Origin: Acetobacteroides hydrogenigenes
Lineage (GTDB): Bacteria > Bacteroidota > Bacteroidia > Bacteroidales > ZOR0009
DNA length: 64,000 bases
Direction: 5' to 3'
NCBI RefSeq assembly: GCF_004340205.1
Contig: NZ_SLWB01000017.1
Coordinates: forward strand, 28,870-92,869
In this document: positions 49,514 to 57,933 of the stretch, piece by piece
How positions within the stretch are numbered: position 1 is the first letter of the stretch
How the letters are laid out: each line of letters begins with the position of its first letter
The notes under the pieces: model-generated
Told to the model about the DNA's origin: nothing
Seen by the model: the letters and a program-made list of their open reading frames with translations, nothing else
Database searches by the model: none
Program-made: the position numbers and the translations under genes

Positions 49514-50467
49514 TTATATACTGTAAGCCTCTGTCAGCTCCTTTACAAAGTCGTGAACCAGCACCTTTAGCTCCTCGGGCTCCTCTACCCTAACGCTACC
49601 TCCTCCGAATATCACCCAGCGCGAGAAGCCCCAAAGGTCGGAGTTACGGAAGTGCAGCCTCATCCACCTTTCGTCGTGCTCCTCGTCGTAGGTAAAGCCG
49701 TACCAGTACTTCGACTCCTTGATGTGGTGCTGGCTATCGCGGGCAACCAGCAGCGTAATCTTGTGCATGCCCTCGCGATTCTGCACCCGCTCGAAGTACT
49801 CGTCGAGGCAAATGTGAGCATTTTTCGAAAAGGGAATATTGGTTCTTTCAAGCTTCAGGATTCGGTCGATGCGCAAATCGCGGTAGTCGTTGCGCAGTTG
49901 GCAGTAGCCAATCAGGTGCCAGCTGTTGCCGTAGTAGATCATCCCTATGGGCTCCACGCGCCGAAGCGTTACCTGGTTGGTGTACCCGGCATGGTACTCC
50001 ACATCGAGCGCTGTTTTGCCGATAATAGCTTGCTGAACATCGGCCAGCAGCGCCTGCTCGCGGTTGTCGCCATGGTTCTGACGGCCAAATACCAGAATGT
50101 TATCCTGCAGCTTCTCCAGCGCATCCTTCTCCTTGGCGTTGAGCACCGACTTGATCTTGAAGAGCGCCGACTGGCACGACTCGCGCGTTTGCGAGTCGCT
50201 CATCTGCTCCACGAACTTAGCCCCCATGAGCAGCGCCGATGCCTCGGCGTTGGTAAAGCGTACCGGGGGCAGGTGGTAGCTCTCGGAGAGGAAGTACCCC
50301 ACCCCCGCCTCCGAGCCGATGGGCACGCCCGCCTCCTCCAGCGCCCTGATATCGCGGTACACGGTGCGGATGCTCAGGTCGAAGCGTTCGGCCAGCTCGG
50401 CGGCAGTTACCACCTTCTTGCTTTGCAGATGTATAAGTATTGCCTGTAGGCGATCTATTCGGTTCAT
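49514..50467 (-). CDS. WYL-domain transcriptional regulator (YafY type)
   Basis: 317 residues. N-terminal helix-turn-helix of the HTH_11 type (DRLQAILIHLQSKKVVTAAELAERFDLSIRTVYRDIRALEEAGVPI, about 4-50), then a WYL domain (about 140-300) with the ligand-sensing stretch YYGNSWHLIGYCQLRNDYRDLRIDRI. This family responds to small molecules or nucleic acids; many are local repressors. It has no obvious partner, since the neighbours upstream are unrelated single genes. Confidence 0.88.
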   Translation of the reverse strand: MNRIDRLQAILIHLQSKKVVTAAELAERFDLSIRTVYRDIRALEEAGVPIGSEAGVGYFLSESYHLPPVRFTNAEASALLMGAKFVEQMSDSQTRESCQSALFKIKSVLNAKEKDALEKLQDNILVFGRQNHGDNREQALLADVQQAIIGKTALDVEYHAGYTNQVTLRRVEPIGMIYYGNSWHLIGYCQLRNDYRDLRIDRILKLERTNIPFSKNAHICLDEYFERVQNREGMHKITLLVARDSQHHIKESKYWYGFTYDEEHDERWMRLHFRNSDLWGFSRWVIFGGGSVRVEEPEELKVLVHDFVKELTEAYSI

Positions 50468-50568
50468 TGGGTAAATTTACATTATGCAAGGACAGCTCAG
50501 CTTTTTTGCTGTAACAAACGGCTCATGGATTTCGCTTTTTAAAATTTAGGCCACTCCAGTTCGAAGGT

Positions 50569-50685
50569 TATCCCCCGCTGGCGGGGGTTCGGGGGTGGAT
50601 TTTCGAAAGCCTATAGTCATCGTTAGTATTGCATCTTTACCTTTAACGTGCATTTTCCACCCCCTGCCCCCGCCAGCGGGGGATA
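50569..50685. repeat. Large inverted repeat of GC-rich REP-like arms
   Basis: Left arm 50569-50603 and right arm 50652-50685 are near-complementary over about 33 bases. Each contains CCCCCGC-TGGC-GGGGG type hairpins plus a GGGGGTGGA extension. The whole can form a long cruciform in a 355-base gene-free stretch between the WYL and DJ-1 genes. Confidence 0.75.
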
Positions 50686-50764
50686 CGCCTTGTGCAACGA
50701 TAGGCCGATTCCTCAACGTCTACATTTTCCATGAAAAATGGATTTTTGTAAAAGCGGAATCCCT

Positions 50765-50822
50765 GCCACAAAGCTGCACAGAGCATCCAAGTGCACTGTT
50801 TTGCCTACGCCCAACGAAGCCT
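50765..50822. repeat. Diverged single unit of the array-4 family
   Basis: The stretch from CTGCACAGAGCATCCAAGTG to CGCCCAACG matches the start of array 4 (CTGCA...TCCAAGTGCAC...CGCCGAACGG) in both repeat and left flank. It is in the same orientation, so two related copies bracket the DJ-1 gene. Confidence 0.55.
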
Positions 50823-51401
50823 TTACGCACTCCAAATTCCATTCTTAAAGAGCTGAAACCATTTCTCCATATCATGGTCGTTATACAGCTTCAGCGTTGC
50901 GAATACTTCCCTCGCAAACTCAATAGGGGCTATGCCTTTGGCAGTAATGATATGCTCATCAGTAACGGCAAGGTCATTTACATAGCAGCTTTCTCCCGAA
51001 TAGCCGGGGGCTGCTCCCTTTAGGTAGTACAGGTCGTTGCTGGTATGCTTCAGGTGGTTTAGGAATCCTAGTTCGCCAAGGTAGGCCGTAGCAGCACAGA
51101 TAGCGGCAATCGTCCGCTTTTCGGCAAATAGCGCTTTCGCCAATGTGCCTATTTCACGGTTTTCGCCCTTTTCCCAGGACACTCCCCCCGGAATAATCAG
51201 CATGTGAACATCGCCTACGCTTACTTCGTTCAACGACATTTCGGGTACCACCCGTAAACCTCCCATCGACAGTACCGGCTTGCCATCGGCGGAAAAGTAG
51301 ATCAGCTCAAACGCATCGTTCTTACTAATCTCGGGCGAAAGGTAAGCGATTTCCCAGTCCGAATATCCATTAAACAGGAATACAAATATCTTCCTCTTCA
51401 T
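50823..51401 (-). CDS. DJ-1/PfpI family protein
   Basis: 192 residues, flavodoxin-like alpha/beta fold. The nucleophile-elbow Cys is in AAICAATAYLG (near residue 98), and an acidic residue early in the chain (DWEIAY, Glu17/18 region) fits the DJ-1 pair. The N-terminus KRKIFVFLFNGYSDWEIAYLSPEI is typical. Members act as chaperones, glyoxalase-like enzymes or intracellular proteases; sequence does not decide. It is flanked on both sides by array-4-family repeat sequence. Confidence 0.83.
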   Translation of the reverse strand: MKRKIFVFLFNGYSDWEIAYLSPEISKNDAFELIYFSADGKPVLSMGGLRVVPEMSLNEVSVGDVHMLIIPGGVSWEKGENREIGTLAKALFAEKRTIAAICAATAYLGELGFLNHLKHTSNDLYYLKGAAPGYSGESCYVNDLAVTDEHIITAKGIAPIEFAREVFATLKLYNDHDMEKWFQLFKNGIWSA

Positions 51402-51448
51402 ATGCTTGGTATTGAATTAGCCTAGGCAAGCCTACGCTTTTGTTTGTT

Positions 51449-51515
51449 GCGGCCTGAGGTCGCTTAATGTAAGGCCATAGGCCTTGACCGCTAAAGCGGA
51501 GCGAAGACGCTCCGC
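51449..51515. repeat. Cluster of consecutive hairpins upstream of the DJ-1 gene
   Basis: Three inverted repeats follow each other: GCGGCC-TGA-GGTCGC (51449-51463), AAGGCC-ATA-GGCCTT (51471-51485) and GCGGAGCG-AAGA-CGCTCCGC (51496-51515), with CCGC-TAAA-GCGG overlapping the last. It begins about 48 bases upstream of the DJ-1 ATG. Confidence 0.65.
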
Positions 51516-51544
51516 ATAGCAGGAGGACTACTCTATATTTTTTG

Positions 51545-51955
51545 CCGCTGCAGAGCTGCATGGATCTTCCAAGTGCACCTTTTTACCTGCGCCGAACGGA
51601 TTCTACGAAAAAAGTACGCTTTTTGATCCGCGCCGGCTGGCGCAAGCCTCCAAGTGCGCTTTTTTTGCTGCGCCGCGCGGATTCAACCTTCCAAGTGCAC
51701 CTTTTTACCTGCGCCGAACGGATTCTACGAAAAAAGTACACTTTTTGATCCGCGCCGGCTGGCGCAAGCCTCCAAGTGCGCTTTTTTTGCTGCGCCGCGC
51801 GGATTCAACCTTCCAAGTGCACCTTTTTGCCTGCGCCGAACGGATTCTACGAAAAAAGTACGCTTTTTGATCCGCGCCGGCTGGCGCAAGCCTCCAAGTG
51901 CGCTTTTTTTGCTGCGCCACGCAGATTTAACCTTCCAAGTCGACTTTTTTGTTCG
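51545..51955. repeat. Tandem array 4: 122-bp units made of three 40-41 bp sub-units
   Basis: CCAAGTGCAC-type starts fall at 51569, 51691, 51813 and (diverged) 51935, exactly 122 bp apart. Each 122-bp unit splits into 41, 40 and 41 bp sub-units of the shape AAGT(G/A)C(A/G)CTTTTT...GCGCCG...GGATTC. The three full units are nearly identical. It lies between the end of the DUF3795 gene and the hairpin cluster upstream of the DJ-1 gene. Short frames crossing it are repeat translations, not genes. Confidence 0.92.
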
Positions 51956-51957
51956 CG

Positions 51958-52302
51958 CTACTTCCGCTTAAGGGTTTGCATTCTGCTATCGGCCATCTCG
52001 ACAGCATAGGCCAGGTAGCCTACCTCCTTGATGCGCTCGATGCACTTTGCCCTATCCGAGTTAAAGAGCACGCCAAAGAGCTTCGCCATAAAGTTGTTGA
52101 AGAGCTTGCAGCGTTGATGCCCTACCGTCTTACAGTCGGCACAGCTGGCGATACCGTTGCTTATACAGCACGAGCGCACCTTACACCAGGTAGCCTTCGC
52201 GTTGTCGGCACAACCGGGACACTTTCCGTTAAGTAACCTCCTGCAAGCCCCGCAGTAAAGACCGCAGTAGGCAATCCGCTTTTTATCGGCAGGTATATTC
52301 AT
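51958..52302 (-). CDS. DUF3795 domain protein, cysteine-rich
   Basis: About 114 residues from the ATG at 52302 (MNIPADKKRIAYCGLYCGAC); an upstream in-frame ATG at 52329 adds nine residues. The DUF3795 pattern is clear: AYCGLYCGACRRLLNGKCPGC, WCKVRSCC and CADC, at least ten cysteines that look like zinc or iron-sulfur ligands. Function unknown. It lies 31 bases after... the GyrI-like gene in the same direction, so the two may be co-transcribed. Confidence 0.82.
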   Translation of the reverse strand: MNIPADKKRIAYCGLYCGACRRLLNGKCPGCADNAKATWCKVRSCCISNGIASCADCKTVGHQRCKLFNNFMAKLFGVLFNSDRAKCIERIKEVGYLAYAVEMADSRMQTLKRK

Positions 52303-52360
52303 AATCGATTTGTTAGAAGAGTACGTCAAAATTAGAATAAAATCAAAGCGATGTAAAGCC

Positions 52361-52813
52361 CTACTTTACCTCGAGCTGAATCTCGGTAAGGCAATTCTGC
52401 GGATTCTCAAAATCGCACCGGTGGTACACCTCGCGCGATGCCGTTGTCATCGTCAACCCACCCTTAACCATTTCGCCCATCAGCGCCTCGTAGGCCTTTC
52501 CAAGCTCGTTCCACGAGCCCTCGTGCATGGAGCAGGCGCACCTAAACGAGCCTAGGGTAAGAAACGCGACCCCGTTCCTATCCTGCCCTCGCTGTTCAAC
52601 CGGCACACAAATTAGCAGGTCGAACACCGTTTCGGGATTGCCATCACAGCCCGTGTACTGCCATATTTGGGCTCCGGTTGGCTTAATACCCTGCGCCGCC
52701 AGCTCGGCCATCAACCTGTCGGGTGTGCTGCCCACAAACTCCATGATACTCTTTAGCGATGTCTGCACCTTGATGCCGCATACTAGTACTGATTCTACGA
52801 TTTTTAATTCCAT
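52361..52813 (-). CDS. GyrI-like small-molecule-binding domain protein
   Basis: 150 residues matching the stand-alone GyrI-like (AraC effector-binding) fold: an N-terminal strand VESVLVCGIKVQTSL, a central GAQIWQYTGCDGNPETVFDLLICVPV and a C-terminal TASREVYHRCDFENPQNCLTEIQLEV. Without a DNA-binding domain, such proteins bind or hydrolyse small hydrophobic compounds or inhibit gyrase. It precedes the DUF3795 gene by about 58 bases. Confidence 0.83.
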   Translation of the reverse strand: MELKIVESVLVCGIKVQTSLKSIMEFVGSTPDRLMAELAAQGIKPTGAQIWQYTGCDGNPETVFDLLICVPVEQRGQDRNGVAFLTLGSFRCACSMHEGSWNELGKAYEALMGEMVKGGLTMTTASREVYHRCDFENPQNCLTEIQLEVK

Positions 52814-52985
52814 AATAGTTCCGTTTTAATGGTTACGCAGGCAAAGCTACGGCAGGCTACTGACAACCGTATGTCAGCAGCATCAAGTAAAGTTGAAGAA
52901 AAAGATGAATCGTCCAAAAAAGTGGGGGAAAGAGCTGATATATCGCTAGGCAATTTCATAACTTGAACAAAATTGAGGAATCAGC

Positions 52986-53975
52986 ATGAAAGCGGTAACG
53001 TTCAATCCCACAGAAAACACCTTTGCGGTCAGAGATCTTCCCTTTCCGAAGCTCGGCAGCAACGATGTACTCGTTAAGGTAAAAGCCTGCGGGCTTACCC
53101 CCTACGATGCAAAAATCTCGCTTTGGAAGCACATGGTTCCAGGCATGACGGACTCGTGGGTGCCCGGGCTCGACGTCTCGGGCGAGGTGGTCGAGATCGG
53201 CAAAAAGGTAACCCGATGGAAACCCGGCGACCGGGTGCTCTACCACGGCTACATGCTCCGCCCGCACGGTGGGTTCGCCGAGTATGCCGTGCAAAACGAG
53301 GAAGCCATCCTGCACAATCCGATTCTCCCCCACGACATTGCCGCCGCCACCCCCTACGCCGGATGGACCGCCTTTAGGGGAATAAAAGAGATGCTCAACC
53401 TTCGATCGGCCGACTCGCTGCTCATAATTGGAGGGTCGGAAGAGGTTGGCAGCTTTGCAACCCAAATCGCCAGCTACATCGGGGTAAAGAAAATAATCGT
53501 CACCTGTCCGAAGGAGAACTTTTCATTCGTTAAGGAGATGGGTGCAACCCATATCATCGACCAAAACAAGGATGACATAGTAAAGAAGGTTATGGAGTAT
53601 ACCGATGGGATTGGAGCCAACAAGGCAATTGATACCATCGGGCCAGACTACGACATCATAGCCGCCAACGCGCTCTCCTTTAACGGTCACCTACTCGAAC
53701 TCTCGGGATACGTAAGGCCCTCAAAGTACGACGATGCCTTTTTAAAGTCGCTCAGTTTCCACCAGTTTAGCATTGGAGGCGGCTATGGCTACGGCATCCG
53801 AGGGCTGCTATCCATACTCGAAACAGGCCGATGCGTAATGGATCTCGTAGAACGAAGCCTTATTGACGTTCCGCTGAAAAAGATAATCTCGTTGGAAGAG
53901 GTTCCTCACCACCTCATGGAGATGTTTAGGGGGAAAACGGTAGGTAAAATTGTGATGGAGATAAAAGGGAAATAG
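52986..53975 (+). CDS. Zinc-independent MDR-family alcohol dehydrogenase / quinone oxidoreductase
   Basis: 329 residues. GroES-like domain (about 1-125; VPGLDVSGEVVEIGKKVTRWKPGDRV), then a Rossmann domain with the nucleotide loop IIGGSEEVGSFATQIA where GxGxxG is usual. The catalytic zinc ligands are absent, as in quinone oxidoreductases. The modified loop (GGSEEVG) is unusual but occurs in related MDR proteins. Cytoplasmic NAD(P)H oxidoreductase; substrate unknown. Divergent from the GyrI-like gene. Confidence 0.83.
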   Translation: MKAVTFNPTENTFAVRDLPFPKLGSNDVLVKVKACGLTPYDAKISLWKHMVPGMTDSWVPGLDVSGEVVEIGKKVTRWKPGDRVLYHGYMLRPHGGFAEYAVQNEEAILHNPILPHDIAAATPYAGWTAFRGIKEMLNLRSADSLLIIGGSEEVGSFATQIASYIGVKKIIVTCPKENFSFVKEMGATHIIDQNKDDIVKKVMEYTDGIGANKAIDTIGPDYDIIAANALSFNGHLLELSGYVRPSKYDDAFLKSLSFHQFSIGGGYGYGIRGLLSILETGRCVMDLVERSLIDVPLKKIISLEEVPHHLMEMFRGKTVGKIVMEIKGK

Positions 53976-54077
53976 ATCGGATTCCCATCCAATAGCTCAA
54001 AATGCGGAAGATCGCAGAATCTAGCCGCATTTTTTGTGCGATATTTGCGCCAACATTTCACATAGTCGCCACTCGCC

Positions 54078-54491
54078 ATGTACAGCAACATTCGCAATAG
54101 AGATTTTCTACCGGAGCTCACCTTTAGCGCCTCGCGCAGCAGCGGAGCCGGAGGACAGAACGTAAATAAGGTAAACACCAAGGTCGAACTTCGATTCGAC
54201 ATTGCCAGCTCATCCATCCTTACCGAAGAGGAAAAAAATCGGCTACTCACCAAACTCGCCAAACGGTTAACCCAAGAAGGAATCCTTATTATCGTCTCGC
54301 AAACCGAGCGCACCCAGCTAAAGAATAAGGCCCAGTGCTTGATGAAATTTTACGAACTATTGGAGAGTGCCCTAACGGTTCAAAAGAAGAGGAAGCAAAC
54401 GAAGCCTACGCTAGCCTCAAAGGCAAAGAAGATGGAAAACAAGAAGCGCCAATCGGAGCGTAAAGCATCAAGGCGTTCGATAGAATACTAG
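54078..54491 (+). CDS. arfB: Alternative ribosome-rescue factor ArfB (peptidyl-tRNA hydrolase domain)
   Basis: 137 residues with the GGQ motif in SSGAGGQNVNKVNTKVEL (Gln near residue 31) and a lysine/arginine-rich C-terminal tail (KKRKQTKPTLASKAKKMENKKRQSERKASRR, about 103-133). This combination is the hallmark of ArfB/YaeJ, which releases peptides from stalled ribosomes by inserting the basic tail in the empty mRNA channel. It has no codon-recognition domain and so is not a class I release factor. Confidence 0.92.
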   Translation: MYSNIRNRDFLPELTFSASRSSGAGGQNVNKVNTKVELRFDIASSSILTEEEKNRLLTKLAKRLTQEGILIIVSQTERTQLKNKAQCLMKFYELLESALTVQKKRKQTKPTLASKAKKMENKKRQSERKASRRSIEY

Positions 54492-54493
54492 CA

Positions 54494-54522
54494 ATAAGGC
54501 CGGTTTTCACCGGCCTTATTCT
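54494..54522. terminator. Bidirectional terminator between arfB and the adenylate kinase gene
   Basis: AATAAGGCCGGT-TTTC-ACCGGCCTTATT, a 12 bp perfect stem followed on the plus strand by CTTTT. Confidence 0.85.
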
Positions 54523-54546
54523 TTTCCAATACTTTTCCAATACGAT

Positions 54547-55110
54547 TTAAATACTAGCAAGAATTCTCTCTGCAACTTCTTCAACCTCGCCAATACCACT
54601 AATGGTAACCGACAAATTCCTATCGACGTAGTACTTGCCTACTGGCTTGGTTTCGCTATGGTATATTTCGATGCGCTTATTCATTACATCGGGATCTTTA
54701 TCGTCAATCCTATCCGACGTTTTTCCTCTATGTATTCCTCTTGCAATAAGCACCTCGTGAGGTACGTCTAAGAAAAGCACCCGACGTATTGCAACGCCAT
54801 GCTTTTGAGCAAGCAGATGCAGCGTGTATGCTTGGTTGATGGTTCGAGGATAGCCGTCTAAAATAATACCCTTACCTTTTTTACACTTGATGATCTCGTC
54901 TTCTATTAGCTCATCGAGCAGGTCGTCTGGCACTAAATGACCCTGCCGTATATACGATTCTGCTTTTAGCCCTAATGATGTATGCATCTTGCGCTGGGTA
55001 CGGAGAATATCGCCTGTTGAAACATGCAGGTAACCTGTCTTCTGGGCTAGAATTTCGCCTTGAGTTCCCTTTCCCGAAAAAGGAGCACCAAACAGTATGA
55101 GTATTTCCAT
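54547..55110 (-). CDS. Adenylate kinase-like protein
   Basis: 187 residues, the short-LID form of adenylate kinase. P-loop GAPFSGKGTQ, NMP site STGDILR, GYPRT, and LID arginines in RGKTSDRIDDKDPD...RIEIY. The P-loop normally reads GxPGxGKGT; here Phe replaces the glycine, and a short LID suggests fast turnover. The other arginines needed for ATP and AMP contact are present, so it is probably active, but it may be a second copy beside a standard adk. Monocistronic. Confidence 0.85.
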   Translation of the reverse strand: MEILILFGAPFSGKGTQGEILAQKTGYLHVSTGDILRTQRKMHTSLGLKAESYIRQGHLVPDDLLDELIEDEIIKCKKGKGIILDGYPRTINQAYTLHLLAQKHGVAIRRVLFLDVPHEVLIARGIHRGKTSDRIDDKDPDVMNKRIEIYHSETKPVGKYYVDRNLSVTISGIGEVEEVAERILASI

Positions 55111-55214
55111 GGCTCGGTGTTTATATTAAACCTCGGCATATAATACCGCTTAACCACTACCAAGTTAAAAAGAACTCACAACAAGTGCCACTATATTTTA
55201 TAAAATCTTAATGT

Positions 55215-55239
55215 AAAAAGAGGAGCAAATGCTCCTCTT
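55215..55239 (-). terminator. Terminator of the TonB-dependent receptor gene
   Basis: AAGAGGAGCA-AA-TGCTCCTCTT, a 10 bp stem followed on the minus strand by TTTT. It overlaps the stop codon region. Confidence 0.8.
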
Positions 55240-57163
55240 AAAAAGTTACCGCAATTCCACCCTTAAACCACCTCAGCGGTTGAGGAATATTTCCTAGATC
55301 GTAGTAGCGTTCGCCCAATACATTGGAAGCCTCTGCAAATATCGAGAAGGCTCTATAGGTGTACATCAACTTCGCATCTAGGGTAAAGAATGGAGAGTAT
55401 GCAACCTCCACCCCATTGGGATTTGTATAGGTTCCTTTTCTATCCTGGTAGCACCCCCTAACGTTCAACGAAAGATCTTTTGCAAGTCCAACAGTTCCCG
55501 ATAGGGTACCCTTATAGGTAAGGTAATCGAGCACGTACATGGATATATACTCGTTGCTACTCTTATCCTGAGTTTGATAGGTGTACGACGCTGTGATTGC
55601 CTTCAATACTTTACGGTTCGGATTATACGCAGCAGTAAGCTCAACCCCTGTTGTATGAATATCGGTAAGGTTTCGGGTCGTAGTTTTTGCATCGGTAGGC
55701 AACTTTACCCTATCTATTGAGTTATCGGCCAAACGACGATAAGCAACAACCTGCCCCATCCAAGCACCCTTCTCGTACTTAATGCCTCCTTCGTAGGTGA
55801 TCGCCTTTTCGGGTTTTAGATTGGGATTTCCATCGTGAACTGCACTCTTATAGTACAAATCGGTAAACGTTGGCAATCGGTATGACTGGTTAGCTGATGC
55901 GAATACCTTTAAGCCAGAACCTCCAAAAATGTAGCTTGCATCAGTCCCCCAATACCAGCTGCTTCCAAAATCGTTGGAATGGTTAAACATTAAACCCGCC
56001 GAAAGAAAGAGGTTTTTGAAGCTGCAGGAATGCTCCAAAAAAGCGCTTGTGTTGAGCCTATCAACGCCATTCGTGTAAAATAGGTTAGTGCCAATAATTT
56101 TAACGGGTTTGCTTAGCGTATTCCCCAAAACGTTAGAGAGTATCTCCTCTTCGCGCAGCTCGGTTCCAACTAGTGTCTTTCCTAACAGCGAAAAAACGGT
56201 GAGTTTTAGGTTTCCCCCATAAATATCAGTTCTATGGTAGTTGTGAAACTTGTAAAAAGGCAGAGGATCGTATCGAAAAAGTTCAAAACGGTCGAAATGC
56301 CTACGCCAGTAACCGGTCGCCGAAAGGTTGAAAATGCCAAAATCTTTCCCCCAACGAAGGCTGCTAAAGTAGGTTTTGGTAGCCTCGTACTCGTTTGGAT
56401 ACTTTACAGAGTAAAAGCTATTAGCGCCAAATCCCTTATCCTGTACCCCTGTACTTAACTCTACATCGCCGATCTTTTTGTTTTTGTAGGTAAAGCTGCC
56501 GTAGTAGCTATTAACCTCAAAATCGGTATTATTTACGTAGCCCGAGGATTGCTGGCGGTTGGCAGACACAAATACGCCAAAATTGCCCTTACTGGCAGAC
56601 GTTATTGCACCAAGCGAGAGGAATCCAAAATCGCCACCAGCAACGCTAACGCGCGTTTGATGATTAGTAGATGAAGCGGTTATAAAGTTGATAGCACCGC
56701 TAAAAGCATTTGGACCAAAGCTACGGGCTCCCGGCCCTTGAAGTATCTCAATTCGCTCAATTGCTGAAATGTCAACGGGCAAGTTTAGGTTATGATGTCC
56801 AGTTTGAGGATCGGTAATATTTACACCGTTCAGAAGAATCAGCACCTGATCAAAAGATCCACCTCTAACCGATATGTCGGCCTGAACACCAATAGGTCCG
56901 CGGGTTCTTATGTCTACACCTGCCGCATACGACAGAACATCAGCAACGCTATGGATAGGCGAAACCTTTAAATCTTCTTTAGTGATTGTCGCAACAACAC
57001 GTGTAAGCTTCGAGAATGTATTCTTACGCTGGGTAGCTTTAACAATAACCTCATCAAGCTCTTTGGACGATGCAATAGCAGTCGTATCGTTTTGAGCCAC
57101 GCCCTCTACGCTCACCAGCGAGAGCAGCATAAAACCAAGAAAGGAGCTAAGGTTAACCTTCAT
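55238..57163 (-). CDS. TonB-dependent receptor
   Basis: About 641 residues from the ATG at 57163, which gives the signal peptide MKVNLSSFLGFMLLSLVSVE; an in-frame ATG at 57202 adds a charged leader of 13 residues. A TonB-box-like stretch (ELDEVIVKATQR), the plug domain (about 60-160; VADVLSYAAGVDIRTRGPIGVQADISVRGGSFDQVLILLNGVNI) and a 22-strand barrel ending in aromatic F are visible. It resembles BtuB/cobalamin or siderophore receptors, but no cobalamin riboswitch or iron box was seen. Substrate unresolved. Divergent from the sigma factor operon. Confidence 0.88.
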   Translation of the reverse strand: MKVNLSSFLGFMLLSLVSVEGVAQNDTTAIASSKELDEVIVKATQRKNTFSKLTRVVATITKEDLKVSPIHSVADVLSYAAGVDIRTRGPIGVQADISVRGGSFDQVLILLNGVNITDPQTGHHNLNLPVDISAIERIEILQGPGARSFGPNAFSGAINFITASSTNHQTRVSVAGGDFGFLSLGAITSASKGNFGVFVSANRQQSSGYVNNTDFEVNSYYGSFTYKNKKIGDVELSTGVQDKGFGANSFYSVKYPNEYEATKTYFSSLRWGKDFGIFNLSATGYWRRHFDRFELFRYDPLPFYKFHNYHRTDIYGGNLKLTVFSLLGKTLVGTELREEEILSNVLGNTLSKPVKIIGTNLFYTNGVDRLNTSAFLEHSCSFKNLFLSAGLMFNHSNDFGSSWYWGTDASYIFGGSGLKVFASANQSYRLPTFTDLYYKSAVHDGNPNLKPEKAITYEGGIKYEKGAWMGQVVAYRRLADNSIDRVKLPTDAKTTTRNLTDIHTTGVELTAAYNPNRKVLKAITASYTYQTQDKSSNEYISMYVLDYLTYKGTLSGTVGLAKDLSLNVRGCYQDRKGTYTNPNGVEVAYSPFFTLDAKLMYTYRAFSIFAEASNVLGERYYDLGNIPQPLRWFKGGIAVTF

Positions 57164-57222
57164 AAAAGCAGAACGCTCTTTTTTTAGGGATTTAAAATCC
57201 ATACAACGAAAAATTTAGGCTG

Positions 57223-57230
57223 CAAATATA
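57223..57230 (-). promoter_or_regulatory. -7 box of the TonB receptor gene
   Basis: TATATTTG on the minus strand, 60 bases before the ATG at 57163. No TTG is at the ideal distance. Confidence 0.45.
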
Positions 57231-57357
57231 AGGCAAACCCAACAATTAAAAGGGAGATCCTTCCCCAATTTGCTAAATTTGAAAAATCATAAAAAAATAT
57301 GATTCCCATGTAACGTTTCTTATTTAAGCTACGTCTTTTGATTAGAAAAGTAAAGGT

Positions 57358-57933
57358 ATGGACCCTGAATCTTGCTTCAAAAACATACATCAGGAGCTGA
57401 TAGAAGGATGCAAGATCTTCCGATCCGATAGTCAAATGGAGATATACAAAATCTACTATAAGACTATGTACAACACGGCTTACCGAATGGTACACCATAG
57501 TGCAGAAGCGGAAGATTGCATGCAGGAAGCGTTTCTGAAAGCTTTTACCAAGATTGGAAGCTACCAAAACGAGGTTAGCTTTGGAGCTTGGCTAAAGCGA
57601 ATTGTCGTAAATACATGCCTCGACAAGATGCGGCAACGAAAGCTGGAATTCGCCCCCGACGACAAGCTTCCGGACAAGGAAGACGAAACAGCTGAAATTG
57701 ACTGTGACGAGAATATGTCAGTCGAATGCATAAAGCGCTGCATCGAGATGCTACCGGAAAGTTATCGGATCATCATCAACCTTTTTTTGATTGAAGGGTA
57801 TGATCACGAGGAGATTGCAGATATCCTTCACATTTCAAATGCAGCATCCAGAACGCAGCTGCATCGCGCTAAGCAAAAGTTAGGGACCCTGATTAAAGAA
57901 AAACAAAAAACGTTCTATAATGGCTCGTATTGA
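57358..57933 (+). CDS. ECF-type RNA polymerase sigma factor
   Basis: 191 residues. Sigma region 2 (about 28-95, YYKTMYNTAYRMVHHSAEAEDCMQEAFLKAFTKIGSYQ) and region 4 (about 125-180, LPESYRIIINLFLIEGYDHEEIADILHISNAASRTQLHRAK) with its helix-turn-helix. Region 3 is missing, as in ECF factors. Followed by a gene overlapping by 14 bases that looks like an anti-sigma factor. It probably controls its own operon and perhaps cell-envelope genes. Confidence 0.92.
   Translation: MDPESCFKNIHQELIEGCKIFRSDSQMEIYKIYYKTMYNTAYRMVHHSAEAEDCMQEAFLKAFTKIGSYQNEVSFGAWLKRIVVNTCLDKMRQRKLEFAPDDKLPDKEDETAEIDCDENMSVECIKRCIEMLPESYRIIINLFLIEGYDHEEIADILHISNAASRTQLHRAKQKLGTLIKEKQKTFYNGSY

Noticed and set aside
49652..50449. 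265-codon plus-strand frame opposite the WYL regulator
   Set aside because: Antisense shadow of a recognised gene; low-complexity Leu/Val/Ala/His composition.
51542..52009. Several 68-105 codon frames in array 4
   Set aside because: They translate the 122-bp repeat in shifting phases and end in the DUF3795 gene on the opposite strand. Not genes.
55238..57163. BtuB vitamin B12 receptor
   Set aside because: The plug resembles BtuB-type receptors, but there is no riboswitch upstream and no btuF/C/D or cobalamin genes nearby, so the substrate is left open.
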